64,000 nt of DNA from Afifella sp. IM 167 (GTDB lineage Bacteria; Pseudomonadota; Alphaproteobacteria; Rhizobiales; Afifellaceae), in contig NZ_NSLC01000013.1 of assembly GCF_020144925.1 (NCBI RefSeq), forward strand, positions 1-64,000, in the 5' to 3' direction. The notes beneath the pieces were generated by a model. The model was given only the letters and a program-made list of their open reading frames with translations, had not been told where the DNA came from and searched no databases. Within the stretch, counting starts at the first letter, position 1, and each line of letters opens with the position of its first letter. This document shows positions 1-9,092 of this stretch, piece by piece. The position numbers and the translations under genes are program-made.

Positions 1-35
1 TTTCCAAACCCCGCCCCGCCGCGCTAAGAGGAGGC

Positions 36-126
36 ATCCGAGGGGTGTGCGGGAAACCGCGCTGAGATGGCCGTGGCATCGGTCGAACCCTTTGAACCTG
101 ATCCGGGTCATGCCGGCGAAGGGACG
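36..126 (+). ncRNA. TPP (THI-box) riboswitch
   Basis: The conserved thi-box blocks are all present in order: GGGGTG near 42, CTGAGA at 62-67, then ACCCTTTGAACCTGATCCGG at 87-106 and ATGCCGGCGAAGGGA ending at 124. These match the pyrimidine-sensing and pyrophosphate-sensing helices of the TPP aptamer. It lies directly before a thiamin-precursor ABC transporter, so thiamin pyrophosphate binding should lower expression of thiX-thiY. No U-rich terminator is visible between the aptamer and the start at 148, so control of translation initiation is more likely (inference). The outer ends are approximate. Confidence 0.95.
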
Positions 127-147
127 GGCCGTCTCTCCAGCACGCGC

Positions 148-924
148 ATGAGCCACAACGAAAAGGGCTTCGTGCTGGGCATCTTCGGCCTCCGCCTCCT
201 CCTCGTCGTCGCGCTCCTGCTTGCCTGGGAAGGCCTGGCGCGCGCCACCGGCGTGCCGCGCTACATCCTGCCGGCGCCGAGCGCGCTCCTTTCCGCCTTC
301 ATGGCGATGCCCGGCTATTTCCTCTCCGAGGCCGGGGTCACCCTCGCCGAGATCCTGGTCGGTCTTCTCGTCGGGGCGGCCTTCGGCGCCGCGACGGCCA
401 TCCTCGTCGTCGCCTCCCCGGCGCTGGAGCGGCTCGCCATGCCGCTGCTGGCGGCGAGCCAGGCCCTGCCGGTCTTCGCCATCGCCCCGCTCCTCGTCAT
501 CTGGTTCGGCTTCGGCATGGCCTCCAAGATCGTCATGGCCGGCCTCATCATCTACTTCCCGGTCGCCACCGCCTTCGCCGACGGGCTGAAGCGCACCGAT
601 CCGGGCCTTCTCGATCTCGCCAGGCTGAACCGCGCCTCGCGCACCGCCACCTTCCGCCTGATTCGCATCCCCGCCGCCCTGCCCTCCCTCGCCTCGGGCC
701 TGCGCGTCGCCGCCTCCATCGCCCCGATCGGCGCCGTCGTCGGCGAATGGGTGGGCGCCTCGGCCGGCCTCGGCTTCATCATGCTGCAGGCGAATGCCCG
801 CATGCAGACCGACCGCGTCTTCGTCGCCCTCTTCCTCCTCGCCGCGATGGCGATCGGCCTGCGCTGGGCCGTCGACCTCGTCCTCAAACGCCTCCTCGCC
901 TGGGTTCCGGGCGAGGCCTCGTAA
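148..924 (+). CDS. thiX: ThiX-like ABC transporter permease (pyrimidine precursor uptake)
   Basis: Inner-membrane permease of about 258 aa in the BPD_transp_1 family, with several hydrophobic segments and the cytoplasmic EAA-type loop region (around the stretch LARLNRASRTATFRLIRIP). The riboswitch upstream and the ThiY-like binding protein downstream indicate uptake of hydroxymethylpyrimidine or a formylamino-pyrimidine thiamin precursor. An in-frame ATG at 67 lies inside the riboswitch core (the GAGATGG segment), so it cannot be the start; the ATG at 148 just after the aptamer gives a normal permease N-terminus. No strong Shine-Dalgarno is seen before 148. The ATPase partner (thiZ) is not in this unit. 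Confidence 0.88.
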   Translation: MSHNEKGFVLGIFGLRLLLVVALLLAWEGLARATGVPRYILPAPSALLSAFMAMPGYFLSEAGVTLAEILVGLLVGAAFGAATAILVVASPALERLAMPLLAASQALPVFAIAPLLVIWFGFGMASKIVMAGLIIYFPVATAFADGLKRTDPGLLDLARLNRASRTATFRLIRIPAALPSLASGLRVAASIAPIGAVVGEWVGASAGLGFIMLQANARMQTDRVFVALFLLAAMAIGLRWAVDLVLKRLLAWVPGEAS

Positions 925-946
925 GAACAACAACGAAAGGAAAGCC

Positions 947-1888
947 ATGCCGGCACGTCTCATTTCCGCCCTCGCCGCCCTCCTCCTGTGGAGTGCCCCG
1001 GCCGCGGCGGCCGACCGCCTCACCCTCCTCCTCGACTGGTTCGTCAATCCGGACCACGCCCCGATCGTGATCGCCAAGGAGAAGGGCTATTTCGCCGAGG
1101 AGAACCTCGACGTGGAGATCATCCCGCCGGCCGATCCGAGCGCCCCGCCGCGCCTCGTCGCCGCCGGCGAGGGCGACATCGCCGTCTCCTATCAGCCCAA
1201 TCTCTATCTCCAGGTCGAGGAAGGCCTGCCGCTCGCCCGCTTCGGCACGCTGGTGGCCACGCCCCTCAATTCGCTCGTGGCGCTGAAGGACGGGCCGGTG
1301 AAGAGCCTTGCCGACCTCAAGGGAAAGACGGTCGGCTTTTCCGTCGGCGGCTTTGAGGATGCGCTCTTGAAGATGATGCTCGCCGGGGAAGGCATGACGC
1401 TCGATGACGTGAAGCTCGTCAACGTCAACTTCGCCCTCTCCCCGGCCCTGCTCGCCGGGCGCGTCGACGCCGTCATCGGCGCCTTCCGCAACTTCGAGCT
1501 CAACCAGCTCGATATCGAGGGAAAGCCGGGCCTCGCCTTCTATCCGGAGGAAAACGGCGTGCCGCCCTATGACGAGCTCATCTACGTCGCCCATCGCGAC
1601 AGGCTCGATGACGACCGCCTGCCGCGCTTCCTGGTGGCCGTGGAAAAGGCGACGCTCTGGCTGACCAATCACCCGGAGGAGGCGCTGGAAGTCTTCGTGA
1701 AATCCCATCCGGACCTCGACGACGACCTCAACCGCCGCGCCTTCGTCGATACGTTGCCGCGCTTTGCCAAGAGCCCGGCCGCGCTCGATGCCGCGCGCTA
1801 CCGCCGCTTTGCGGATTTCATGAAGGAGCAGGGGCTGGTGAAGAACGAGCTGCCGGAGCTTTCCACCTACGCCCGCGCGCTCGACTGA
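947..1888 (+). CDS. thiY: ThiY-like periplasmic substrate-binding protein
   Basis: 313-aa periplasmic binding protein of the NMT1/THI5-like family. It starts at 947 behind an AAAGGA ribosome-binding site, 22 bases after thiX. A signal peptide (MPARLISALAALLLWSAPAAAA) precedes the motif LLLDWFVNPDHAPIVIAKEKG, which is typical of ThiY; the family binds N-formyl-4-amino-5-aminomethyl-2-methylpyrimidine or HMP. It should deliver the precursor to ThiX. The TPP riboswitch covers the whole two-gene transcript. Specificity among pyrimidines is inferred from the family, not proven. Confidence 0.9.
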   Translation: MPARLISALAALLLWSAPAAAADRLTLLLDWFVNPDHAPIVIAKEKGYFAEENLDVEIIPPADPSAPPRLVAAGEGDIAVSYQPNLYLQVEEGLPLARFGTLVATPLNSLVALKDGPVKSLADLKGKTVGFSVGGFEDALLKMMLAGEGMTLDDVKLVNVNFALSPALLAGRVDAVIGAFRNFELNQLDIEGKPGLAFYPEENGVPPYDELIYVAHRDRLDDDRLPRFLVAVEKATLWLTNHPEEALEVFVKSHPDLDDDLNRRAFVDTLPRFAKSPAALDAARYRRFADFMKEQGLVKNELPELSTYARALD

Positions 1889-1896
1889 TCAGAAAG

Positions 1897-1924
1897 GCAA
1901 TGGGCCTCTCACGGGGCCCATTGC
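1897..1924. terminator. Convergent hairpin between thiY and the minus-strand gene
   Basis: A perfect 10-bp stem (GCAATGGGCC at 1897-1906 with GGCCCATTGC at 1915-1924) and an 8-base loop sits between two converging genes and overlaps the last codons of the minus-strand gene. U-tracts are weak on both sides, so it may work as a bidirectional, partly factor-aided terminator. Confidence 0.55.
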
Positions 1925-3609
1925 TGCATGACGTTCTCGAACACCTTGTCGCCGGGAATACCCTTCTCGAAGGTGATGAGGGCCCGCTGGCCGCTGTTGA
2001 AGAGGATCGGCAGGTCGAACCAGGACCCGCTGCGCAGAAGCTCCAGGTTCCGGTCCACCTGATCGGGCGTGTCGGAAAGCGCGATCCAGAATAGGTCGCC
2101 CGTCACGTCCACGGCCGCGCCGGCCAGCGGCTGCCCGCGCGCCTGCTCGTTCGGCTTCAGCACCAGAGCCGGCACCCGCTGCACCGTCGTTCCATCCACC
2201 AGCACGCCGGAAAAGGCGATCTCGATGAGATGGCTCGCCGGCAGGGCCACGTCGCTGTTCTTCGACATGGTGATGGTGACGGTCGAATTGCGGTCCGGAA
2301 TGTCGATCGTCGCCTGGATCGCCGGGCTGCCGTCGTCCTTTTCGACGCTCGTCCAGGAAACGGCGCCGTTGACGGCCTGTCCGGCCGCGCCGTCGGCACC
2401 CTGCTCGTAGAAGATGGCCCGCTGGCCGACGAGAGGAGCCGCCTGCTCGCTGCTGGGCGCAGGGCCGGCAAGCTCGGTGCCCGCACCCGCTTCGGCGTCC
2501 GGCGCCGGCTCGTCGGTACCCATATCCATCGGCTGTTCTTCGGCCGTCGAGGGCGACGGGGCCGGCGTGGTCGCGGGCCCTGAGAGCAGCCTGTCCTCGT
2601 CCTTGCCTTCCACCCGGTCGGCTTCCACCACACCGGTGAGCGGCGAGGAAGGCGCCTCGGCGGCCTGTTCGCTGCTCGTCATGCCGCTTCCGGCCGTCCC
2701 GGTTCCGCCCGCATCGGTTCCGGCCGTGTCGCTGCCGGCATTTTCGTCCGAAGCCGTCCTGCCCGACTGGTCGGTGATGTCGTGATAGGCGGTGACGATC
2801 GTGTCCCACTGCGTGTAGGCCAGCGCGCCGACGCCGCCGAGGATGAGGACGATCAGCACGAACGCGACGAGAGCCGGCGCGCGTGAGGTCTCCACCCGCT
2901 CGGAGGGATAGGGCGGAGGCGCGTCGTCGGCGGGGCCCTTCTTGTCCTTGCCGCCCGGCGCGGGCGTCCCCTTGCCGGCAGGTCCGGGCTCCGCTTTGCC
3001 GGCGGGTCCGGGCGCGCCGGCAACCTTCTTGCCGTCGTCGGGCTTGCGCCCGGCAGGCCCCGGCAACGGCGCCGCCACAGGCGCCGGCTTCGCATCGCCG
3101 TTCTTCGGCGCGCCAGGCTTCGGCTCGCCGTTCTTCTGTTCACCGGTCTTCGGCTCGCCCGCCTTCGGTTCGGCTGCCTTCGGCTCCTGCGGCCTCGGCT
3201 GGTAGGGCGAGGGCTTGAAAGGCTGCGGCTCCTGCGGGCGCGCCTCCTCCGCCTTCGGTGCGGCCGGCTTTTCGGCGGGCTTCGGCTCGGGAACGGGCCT
3301 TGCGGCCGCCGGCGCCGGCACGGGCGCTGCCCGTTCCGGCGGGGGCGGCGGTTCCGCCTCGCGTTCCGGCTCCTCGTCGGGCTCCTCGTAGCCACCCGCC
3401 TCGGCGAATTCGGTCTCGACCGTGTCGATCGCCTCTTCCAGGGCCTGGTGATGGCCCTCGATCTCGTCGGCCGGCAGCGGCGGCTCCACGGAGGTCAGCT
3501 GCCGGGCGAGAGCGGAACGTGCCCGCTCATAGACGGCCTGCCGCATATCCGGCCCGTCATCGGGCAGGCTGGCGATAGAGCGTCTTAGAATTGCGACGTA
3601 ATCGGGCAT
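1909..3609 (-). CDS. Proline/lysine-rich single-pass membrane protein, function unknown
   Basis: 566 aa, not assignable to an enzyme family. Order of parts: an N-terminal acidic/helical region of about 75 residues, a Pro/Lys/Glu-rich stretch (about 76-235) with degenerate five-residue repeats of the EPKxG type at 147-172, one transmembrane helix (about 246-265), a Gly/Ser/Thr-rich spacer, and a C-terminal folded domain of about 170 residues ending MQQWAP. The topology suggests a disordered cytoplasmic N-terminus and a periplasmic C-domain. It lies 43 bases downstream of purA on the same strand. Homologues of this layout beside purA seem usual in Hyphomicrobiales, but this is from memory. Function is unknown. 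Confidence 0.8.
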   Translation of the reverse strand: MPDYVAILRRSIASLPDDGPDMRQAVYERARSALARQLTSVEPPLPADEIEGHHQALEEAIDTVETEFAEAGGYEEPDEEPEREAEPPPPPERAAPVPAPAAARPVPEPKPAEKPAAPKAEEARPQEPQPFKPSPYQPRPQEPKAAEPKAGEPKTGEQKNGEPKPGAPKNGDAKPAPVAAPLPGPAGRKPDDGKKVAGAPGPAGKAEPGPAGKGTPAPGGKDKKGPADDAPPPYPSERVETSRAPALVAFVLIVLILGGVGALAYTQWDTIVTAYHDITDQSGRTASDENAGSDTAGTDAGGTGTAGSGMTSSEQAAEAPSSPLTGVVEADRVEGKDEDRLLSGPATTPAPSPSTAEEQPMDMGTDEPAPDAEAGAGTELAGPAPSSEQAAPLVGQRAIFYEQGADGAAGQAVNGAVSWTSVEKDDGSPAIQATIDIPDRNSTVTITMSKNSDVALPASHLIEIAFSGVLVDGTTVQRVPALVLKPNEQARGQPLAGAAVDVTGDLFWIALSDTPDQVDRNLELLRSGSWFDLPILFNSGQRALITFEKGIPGDKVFENVMQQWAP

Positions 3610-3652
3610 ATTGCTTGGGAAAACTGGGTGGCTGTCAGGTTAACGACAAGGC

Positions 3653-4948
<1,296 letters not shown>

Positions 4949-5059
4949 TTGATGAGAGCCCTTCCGAGAGGCATCCTGAAAATACCCGAGAGCGACTGCC
5001 CTCTTTTCAGGCCTGCCGTCAACCATGGCGGCGATCCTTGCCCGGATTGAGGCGGAAAA

Positions 5060-5088
5060 GGCACCGGCGACCGCATGTCGCCGGTGCC
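5060..5088. terminator. Strong rho-independent terminator
   Basis: Perfect 12-bp stem (GGCACCGGCGAC with GTCGCCGGTGCC) and a 5-base loop, with a T6 run on the plus side (5093-5098) and TTTT directly after the stem on the minus side. It follows the MddA-like gene on the minus strand and insulates it from purA. Confidence 0.85.
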
Positions 5089-5113
5089 CTGACTTTTTTG
5101 CCGATGCCGGTTC

Positions 5114-5872
5114 TTATCCCGGTGCGCGGGCGAACGTGCCTTCGGGAAGGACCGCCGGCCGGGGCACCAGCATCGGCACGCAGGCCCGGTAGCGGCGGTA
5201 GGTATCGCCGAATTCGCGGATGAGCGAGCGCTCCTCGAAGTAAAGGCCGATGAGGATGTAGGCCGTCATCGCCGCTGCGAAGACGAGATGTCCGACCGTC
5301 ATATGCGGGGTCGCGAACAAGAGCACGATCATCCCGGCCTGCATCGGATGGCGCACGATCCGGTAGAGGAAGGGCGTGCAAAATTCCGCCTCCGGTTCCG
5401 GCTCGCCATGGAAATGCCGGCGCACCTGCGCCACGCCGAAGAGGGCCATATGGTCGATCGCATGGGTGGAAAGCAGGACGAGGGCGAGCCCGAACCCGAA
5501 GAGGAGATAGGCCAGGACCGCGCCCGCGCCGTCGAACGCCCAGATGGTCGCCGGCAGGGCGCGCCACTGCCAGATGAGGAGAGCGAGAAAGAACGTCGAC
5601 TGCAGGACGAAGGTACTGCGTTCGGCCGCCTTCGGGATGAACCGGGTCAGCCGGCGCTTGAAGCCCTCCCGGGCCATCAGGCTGTGCGTGAAGCCGAAGA
5701 GGGCGATCAGGCCGAGATCGACGGCGAGGGCGGCACCGGGCGGGGTGTCGCTCGCGCTGTTGATCGTCTTCGGCAGCGGCAGCTCCAGGAGGAATCCTGG
5801 CAGATAGAGAAACACGAGATTGAAGGCCGCATAGGCAAAGAACCCATAGGCGGCAATGAGGTAGCGGTTCAT
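5114..5872 (-). CDS. Membrane methyltransferase, MddA/NnrU/isoprenylcysteine-methyltransferase-like
   Basis: 252-aa integral membrane protein with about five to six hydrophobic helices. The C-terminal half carries the hallmark of the ICMT-like membrane methyltransferases: YRIVRHPMQAG followed by a hydrophobic helix and the acidic motif FEERSLIREFGDTYRRYR. Length and these motifs best fit the methanethiol S-methyltransferase (MddA) group, which makes dimethyl sulfide from methanethiol with SAM, but NnrU-like proteins share the fold. It ends just before a strong terminator, and its start is 103 bases from the end of serA on the same strand. Substrate is uncertain. Confidence 0.65.
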   Translation of the reverse strand: MNRYLIAAYGFFAYAAFNLVFLYLPGFLLELPLPKTINSASDTPPGAALAVDLGLIALFGFTHSLMAREGFKRRLTRFIPKAAERSTFVLQSTFFLALLIWQWRALPATIWAFDGAGAVLAYLLFGFGLALVLLSTHAIDHMALFGVAQVRRHFHGEPEPEAEFCTPFLYRIVRHPMQAGMIVLLFATPHMTVGHLVFAAAMTAYILIGLYFEERSLIREFGDTYRRYRACVPMLVPRPAVLPEGTFARAPG

Positions 5873-5975
5873 GTCGGGCTCCTTGGAGGGGTCTTCCCCC
5901 GGAGCCCGCCGATCTATCGCGCTTTGCCGCGGGCGAGCATGATGTAGCTCACACTCGCCCGGGCGCCCTCCCCGC

Positions 5976-7565
5976 TCAGAAGACGAGCGGCTTCACCTGC
6001 TGCACATTGTCGAGCTTGTTGATGGCGTCCATCAGATCCGGCGCCACGGCCTGGTCGACGGAGACGAGCGCGATCGCGTTGCCGCCCTCGAAATCGCGGC
6101 CGAACTGCATGCGGGCGATGTTGATCCCGGCTTCGCCGAGCAGCGTGCCGATTCGCCCGATAAAGCCCGGCTTGTCGTTGTTGGTGATGTAGAGCATGCG
6201 CTCGGAAAGCTCCGCCTCCATGTTGATGCCCTTGATCTGGATGATGCGGGGCTTGCCGTCGGCGAAGACCGTTCCGGCGACGGAGCGCTCCTGCTTCTCG
6301 GTCGCGATGGTGAGGCGGATATAGGTCTCGTAGGCCCCGCGCTGCTCGCGCCGCACCTCCTCCACCTGGATGCCGCGCTCCTTCGCCGCCGCCGGGGCGG
6401 AGACCATGTTCACCGTCTGCAGGAGCGGCTGCAGGAAGCCCGTCAGCGCGGCGGCCGTCATCGCCTTGGTGTTCATGTCGGCGACGACGCCTTCGTATTC
6501 GAGCCGCACGCGGCGCACCCCCGTCTCCGTCAGCTGCCCGGCGAAGGAGCCGAGCTGCTCGGCCAGCCGCACGAACGGGGTAAGCCGCGGGGCCTCCTCC
6601 GCCGAGATCGACGGCATGTTGAGCGCGTTGGTGACCGCCCCGGTCGTCAGGTAGTCGGCCATCTGCTCGGCGACCTGGATGGCGACGTTCTCCTGCGCCT
6701 CCGTGGTGGAGGCGCCCAGATGCGGCGTGCACACGACGTTCGGCGCGCCGAAGAGGATGTTCTCCTTGGCCGGTTCCTCCGAGAACACGTCGAGCGCCGC
6801 GCCCGCCACCTTGCCGCTGTCGAGAGCCGCGCGCAGCGCCGCTTCGTCGATCAGCCCGCCGCGGGCGCAGTTCACGATCCTGACGCCGTTCTTCATCTTT
6901 GCGATCGCCTCGGCGCTGATGATGTTGCGCGTGCGATCCGTCAGCGGCGTATGCAGGGTGATGAAGTCGGCGCGCCGGAAGAGGTCCTCCAGCTCGACCT
7001 TCTCCACGCCGAGATCGGCCGCATGCTCGGGCGACAGGAACGGATCGAAGGCGACGACGCGCATGGAAAGGCCGATCGCCCGCCGTGCCACCACCGAGCC
7101 GATATTGCCGCAGCCGATCACGCCGAGCGTCTTGCCGGTGATCTCCACGCCCATGAACTTGGACTTTTCCCACTTGCCGGCCTGGGTGGAGGCGTCGGCG
7201 GCGGGAATCTGGCGGGCGCAGGCAAAGAGCATGGCGATGGCGTGCTCGGCCGTGGTGATGGAATTGCCGAAGGGCGTGTTCATCACGATGATGCCCTTGG
7301 CCGTGGCGGCCGGCACGTCGATGTTGTCGACGCCGATGCCGGCGCGGCCGATCACCTTCAGCTTGGCGGCTTCGGCGAGCACCTTGTCCGTCACCTTGGT
7401 GGCGGAGCGGATGGCAAGGCCTTCATATTCGCCGATCGCGGCGAGCAGGGCTTCCTTGTCCTTGCCGAGCTCGGGGCGGAAATCCACTTCCACGCCGCGC
7501 TCCTTGAAGATGTTGACCGCGGTGTCGGAAAGGGCGTCGGAAATGAGGACGCGGGGCTTGGTCAT
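5976..7565 (-). CDS. serA: D-3-phosphoglycerate dehydrogenase (long form with ACT domain)
   Basis: 529 aa. Oxidises 3-phosphoglycerate to phosphohydroxypyruvate with NAD, the first step of serine synthesis. N-terminal catalytic domain, then Rossmann fold with GCGNIGS, catalytic Arg in NCARGGLIDE, Glu in SEEPA and the catalytic His in CTPHLGASTTEAQ. The long form adds an intervening domain and a C-terminal ACT domain (after MLYITNNDKPGFIGRIG), usually tied to serine feedback. The start at 7565 gives the conserved MTKPRVLISD. It follows serC by 125 bases containing a strong hairpin, so serC-serA is probably one transcript with a leader RNA ahead of serC. Confidence 0.97.
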   Translation of the reverse strand: MTKPRVLISDALSDTAVNIFKERGVEVDFRPELGKDKEALLAAIGEYEGLAIRSATKVTDKVLAEAAKLKVIGRAGIGVDNIDVPAATAKGIIVMNTPFGNSITTAEHAIAMLFACARQIPAADASTQAGKWEKSKFMGVEITGKTLGVIGCGNIGSVVARRAIGLSMRVVAFDPFLSPEHAADLGVEKVELEDLFRRADFITLHTPLTDRTRNIISAEAIAKMKNGVRIVNCARGGLIDEAALRAALDSGKVAGAALDVFSEEPAKENILFGAPNVVCTPHLGASTTEAQENVAIQVAEQMADYLTTGAVTNALNMPSISAEEAPRLTPFVRLAEQLGSFAGQLTETGVRRVRLEYEGVVADMNTKAMTAAALTGFLQPLLQTVNMVSAPAAAKERGIQVEEVRREQRGAYETYIRLTIATEKQERSVAGTVFADGKPRIIQIKGINMEAELSERMLYITNNDKPGFIGRIGTLLGEAGINIARMQFGRDFEGGNAIALVSVDQAVAPDLMDAINKLDNVQQVKPLVF

Positions 7566-7657
7566 GATGCTGTTCCTTGATGCGCCGCTCCGGCCGCGCG
7601 CGCTGTCGCGCCGCGCCGAAAACCGGCATTGATCTCTTCGGGTTGAACGGGGACCGG

Positions 7658-7683
7658 CGCCCGCAGGCGCCGGCCTGCGGGCG
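7658..7683 (-). other. Intergenic hairpin between serC and serA
   Basis: Perfect 11-bp inverted repeat (CGCCCGCAGGC with GCCTGCGGGCG, loop GCCG) in the serC-serA spacer. There is no U-run after it in the direction of transcription, so it is more likely an RNA-stability or pausing element that sets the serC:serA ratio than a full terminator (inference). Confidence 0.5.
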
Positions 7684-7690
7684 GTATCGG

Positions 7691-8866
7691 CTAGGCCGCC
7701 TTCTTGGCGGCGTTCATCTCTTCGGCGAAGGCCCAGTCGAGCCACGGCGTCAGCTTCTCGATGTCCGCCGTCTCAACCGTGCCGCCGCACCAGATCCGCA
7801 GGCCCGGAGGCGCGTCGCGGTAGGCGCCGATATCGAGCGCGACGCCTTCGGCCTCCAGCCGCGCCGTGAGCGCCTTGGCGAAGGCCGCCTGCTCGGCCTC
7901 CGGCCGCGCCGTGATCGCCGGATCGACGATCCTGAGACAGACGGAGGTGTTGGAGCGGATCGCCGGATCGGCGGCGAGGAAGTCCACCCAGTCCGTGCGC
8001 TCCACCCAGCCGGCGAGCGCCGCCGTATTGGCGTCGGCGCGGGCGACAAGGCCCGCAAGGCCGCCGACGGAACGCGCCCAGTCGAGCGCGTCGAGATAGT
8101 CCTCGACGGCGAGCATCGACGGCGTGTTGATCGTCGCGCCTTCAAAAATCTCGGCGTTGAGCTTGCCGCCCTTCGTCATGCGGAAGATCTTCGGCAGCGG
8201 CCAGGCGGGCGCGTAGCTTTCCAGCCGCTCCACGGCCCGCGGCGACAGCACCAGCATGCCGTGCTGCGCCTCGCCGCCGAGCACCTTCTGCCAGGAGAAG
8301 GTGACGACATCGAGCTTGTCGAAGGCAAGGTTCTGGGCAAAGGCGGCGGAGGTCGCGTCGCAGATCGTCAGGCCTTCGCGGCCCGCCGGGATCCACTCCC
8401 CGTCCGGCACCTTCACGCCGGAGGTCGTGCCGTTCCAGGTGAAGATCACGTCGCGGGAAAAATCGACCTCGCCGAGATCGGGAAGCTCGCCATAGCCGGC
8501 TTCCAGAACGCGCACGTCCTTCAGCTTCAGCTGCTTGACGATGTCGGTCACCCAGCCGGAGCCGAAGCTCTCCCAGGCGAGCACGTCGACGCCGCGCGCG
8601 CCGAGCATCGACCACAGCGCCATTTCCACGGCGCCGGTATCGGAGGCGGGCACGATGCCGATCTTGTAGTCGGCCGGCACGCCGAGAATGTCGCGGGTGT
8701 CCTCGATCGCCTTCTTCAGCTTGGCCTTGCCGCCCTTGGAGCGGTGCGAGCGGCCGAGAAAGGCATCGGAAAGCGCTTCAAGCGTCCAGCCTGGGCGCTT
8801 GGCGGTGGGTCCGGAGGAAAAGCGGGGATTGGCCGGGCGCGTTGCCGGCTGCGGAGTCATGCTCAT
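7691..8866 (-). CDS. serC: Phosphoserine aminotransferase
   Basis: 391 aa class V aminotransferase. Transfers the amino group of glutamate to 3-phosphohydroxypyruvate to give phosphoserine; also serves pyridoxal phosphate synthesis in many bacteria. The PLP lysine is in [10 protein letters not shown], and the N-terminal [14 protein letters not shown] motif marks the alphaproteobacterial/Methanosarcina-type subfamily. Two in-frame Met codons (8866, 8860) are close together. The Shine-Dalgarno (GAAAGGG) lies in the second hairpin of the leader RNA just upstream, which fits control of initiation. Co-transcribed with serA. Confidence 0.97.
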   Translation of the reverse strand: MSMTPQPATRPANPRFSSGPTAKRPGWTLEALSDAFLGRSHRSKGGKAKLKKAIEDTRDILGVPADYKIGIVPASDTGAVEMALWSMLGARGVDVLAWESFGSGWVTDIVKQLKLKDVRVLEAGYGELPDLGEVDFSRDVIFTWNGTTSGVKVPDGEWIPAGREGLTICDATSAAFAQNLAFDKLDVVTFSWQKVLGGEAQHGMLVLSPRAVERLESYAPAWPLPKIFRMTKGGKLNAEIFEGATINTPSMLAVEDYLDALDWARSVGGLAGLVARADANTAALAGWVERTDWVDFLAADPAIRSNTSVCLRIVDPAITARPEAEQAAFAKALTARLEAEGVALDIGAYRDAPPGLRIWCGGTVETADIEKLTPWLDWAFAEEMNAAKKAA

Positions 8867-8867
8867 G

Positions 8868-8910
8868 TCAGTCTACCCTTTCAGATAGGCGCTCCGCGTT
8901 GGGGCGGAGT
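8868..8910 (-). ncRNA. serC leader RNA motif (candidate)
   Basis: Two adjacent hairpins precede serC on the minus strand: CTCCGC/GCGGAG (plus positions 8892-8897 and 8904-8909) and CTATC/GGTAG with a TGAAAG loop region (8873-8877 and 8884-8888). The second encloses the GAAAGGG ribosome-binding site. A conserved 'serC' motif upstream of serC-serA in alphaproteobacteria, whose last stem overlaps the ribosome-binding site, is established knowledge; this element has that placement. The ligand is unknown. Confidence 0.65.
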
Positions 8911-9045
8911 GTCCCGCCGCCGCGTTTAGAGAAGTTCGGCCCGGCGTGCAACTGCGACGTTTCGGCAGACACCTCAGGTGCCCGCTGCAGCCCTCCGCGC
9001 TGCCCACCCGAGCGCCCCCCAAAACCCCCTTCCCCAAAACCAGAA

Positions 9046-9067
9046 CGGGCCGGCTGATGCCGGCCCG
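9046..9067 (-). terminator. Terminator after the outer-membrane protein gene
   Basis: 9-bp GC stem (CGGGCCGGC with GCCGGCCCG, 4-base loop) directly downstream of the minus-strand gene at 9093-9965 and followed on that strand by TTCTGGTTTT. It separates the outer-membrane protein gene from the serC transcript. Confidence 0.65.
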
Positions 9068-9092
9068 CTCCAGGCAGAGAGAGATGTTGCGC

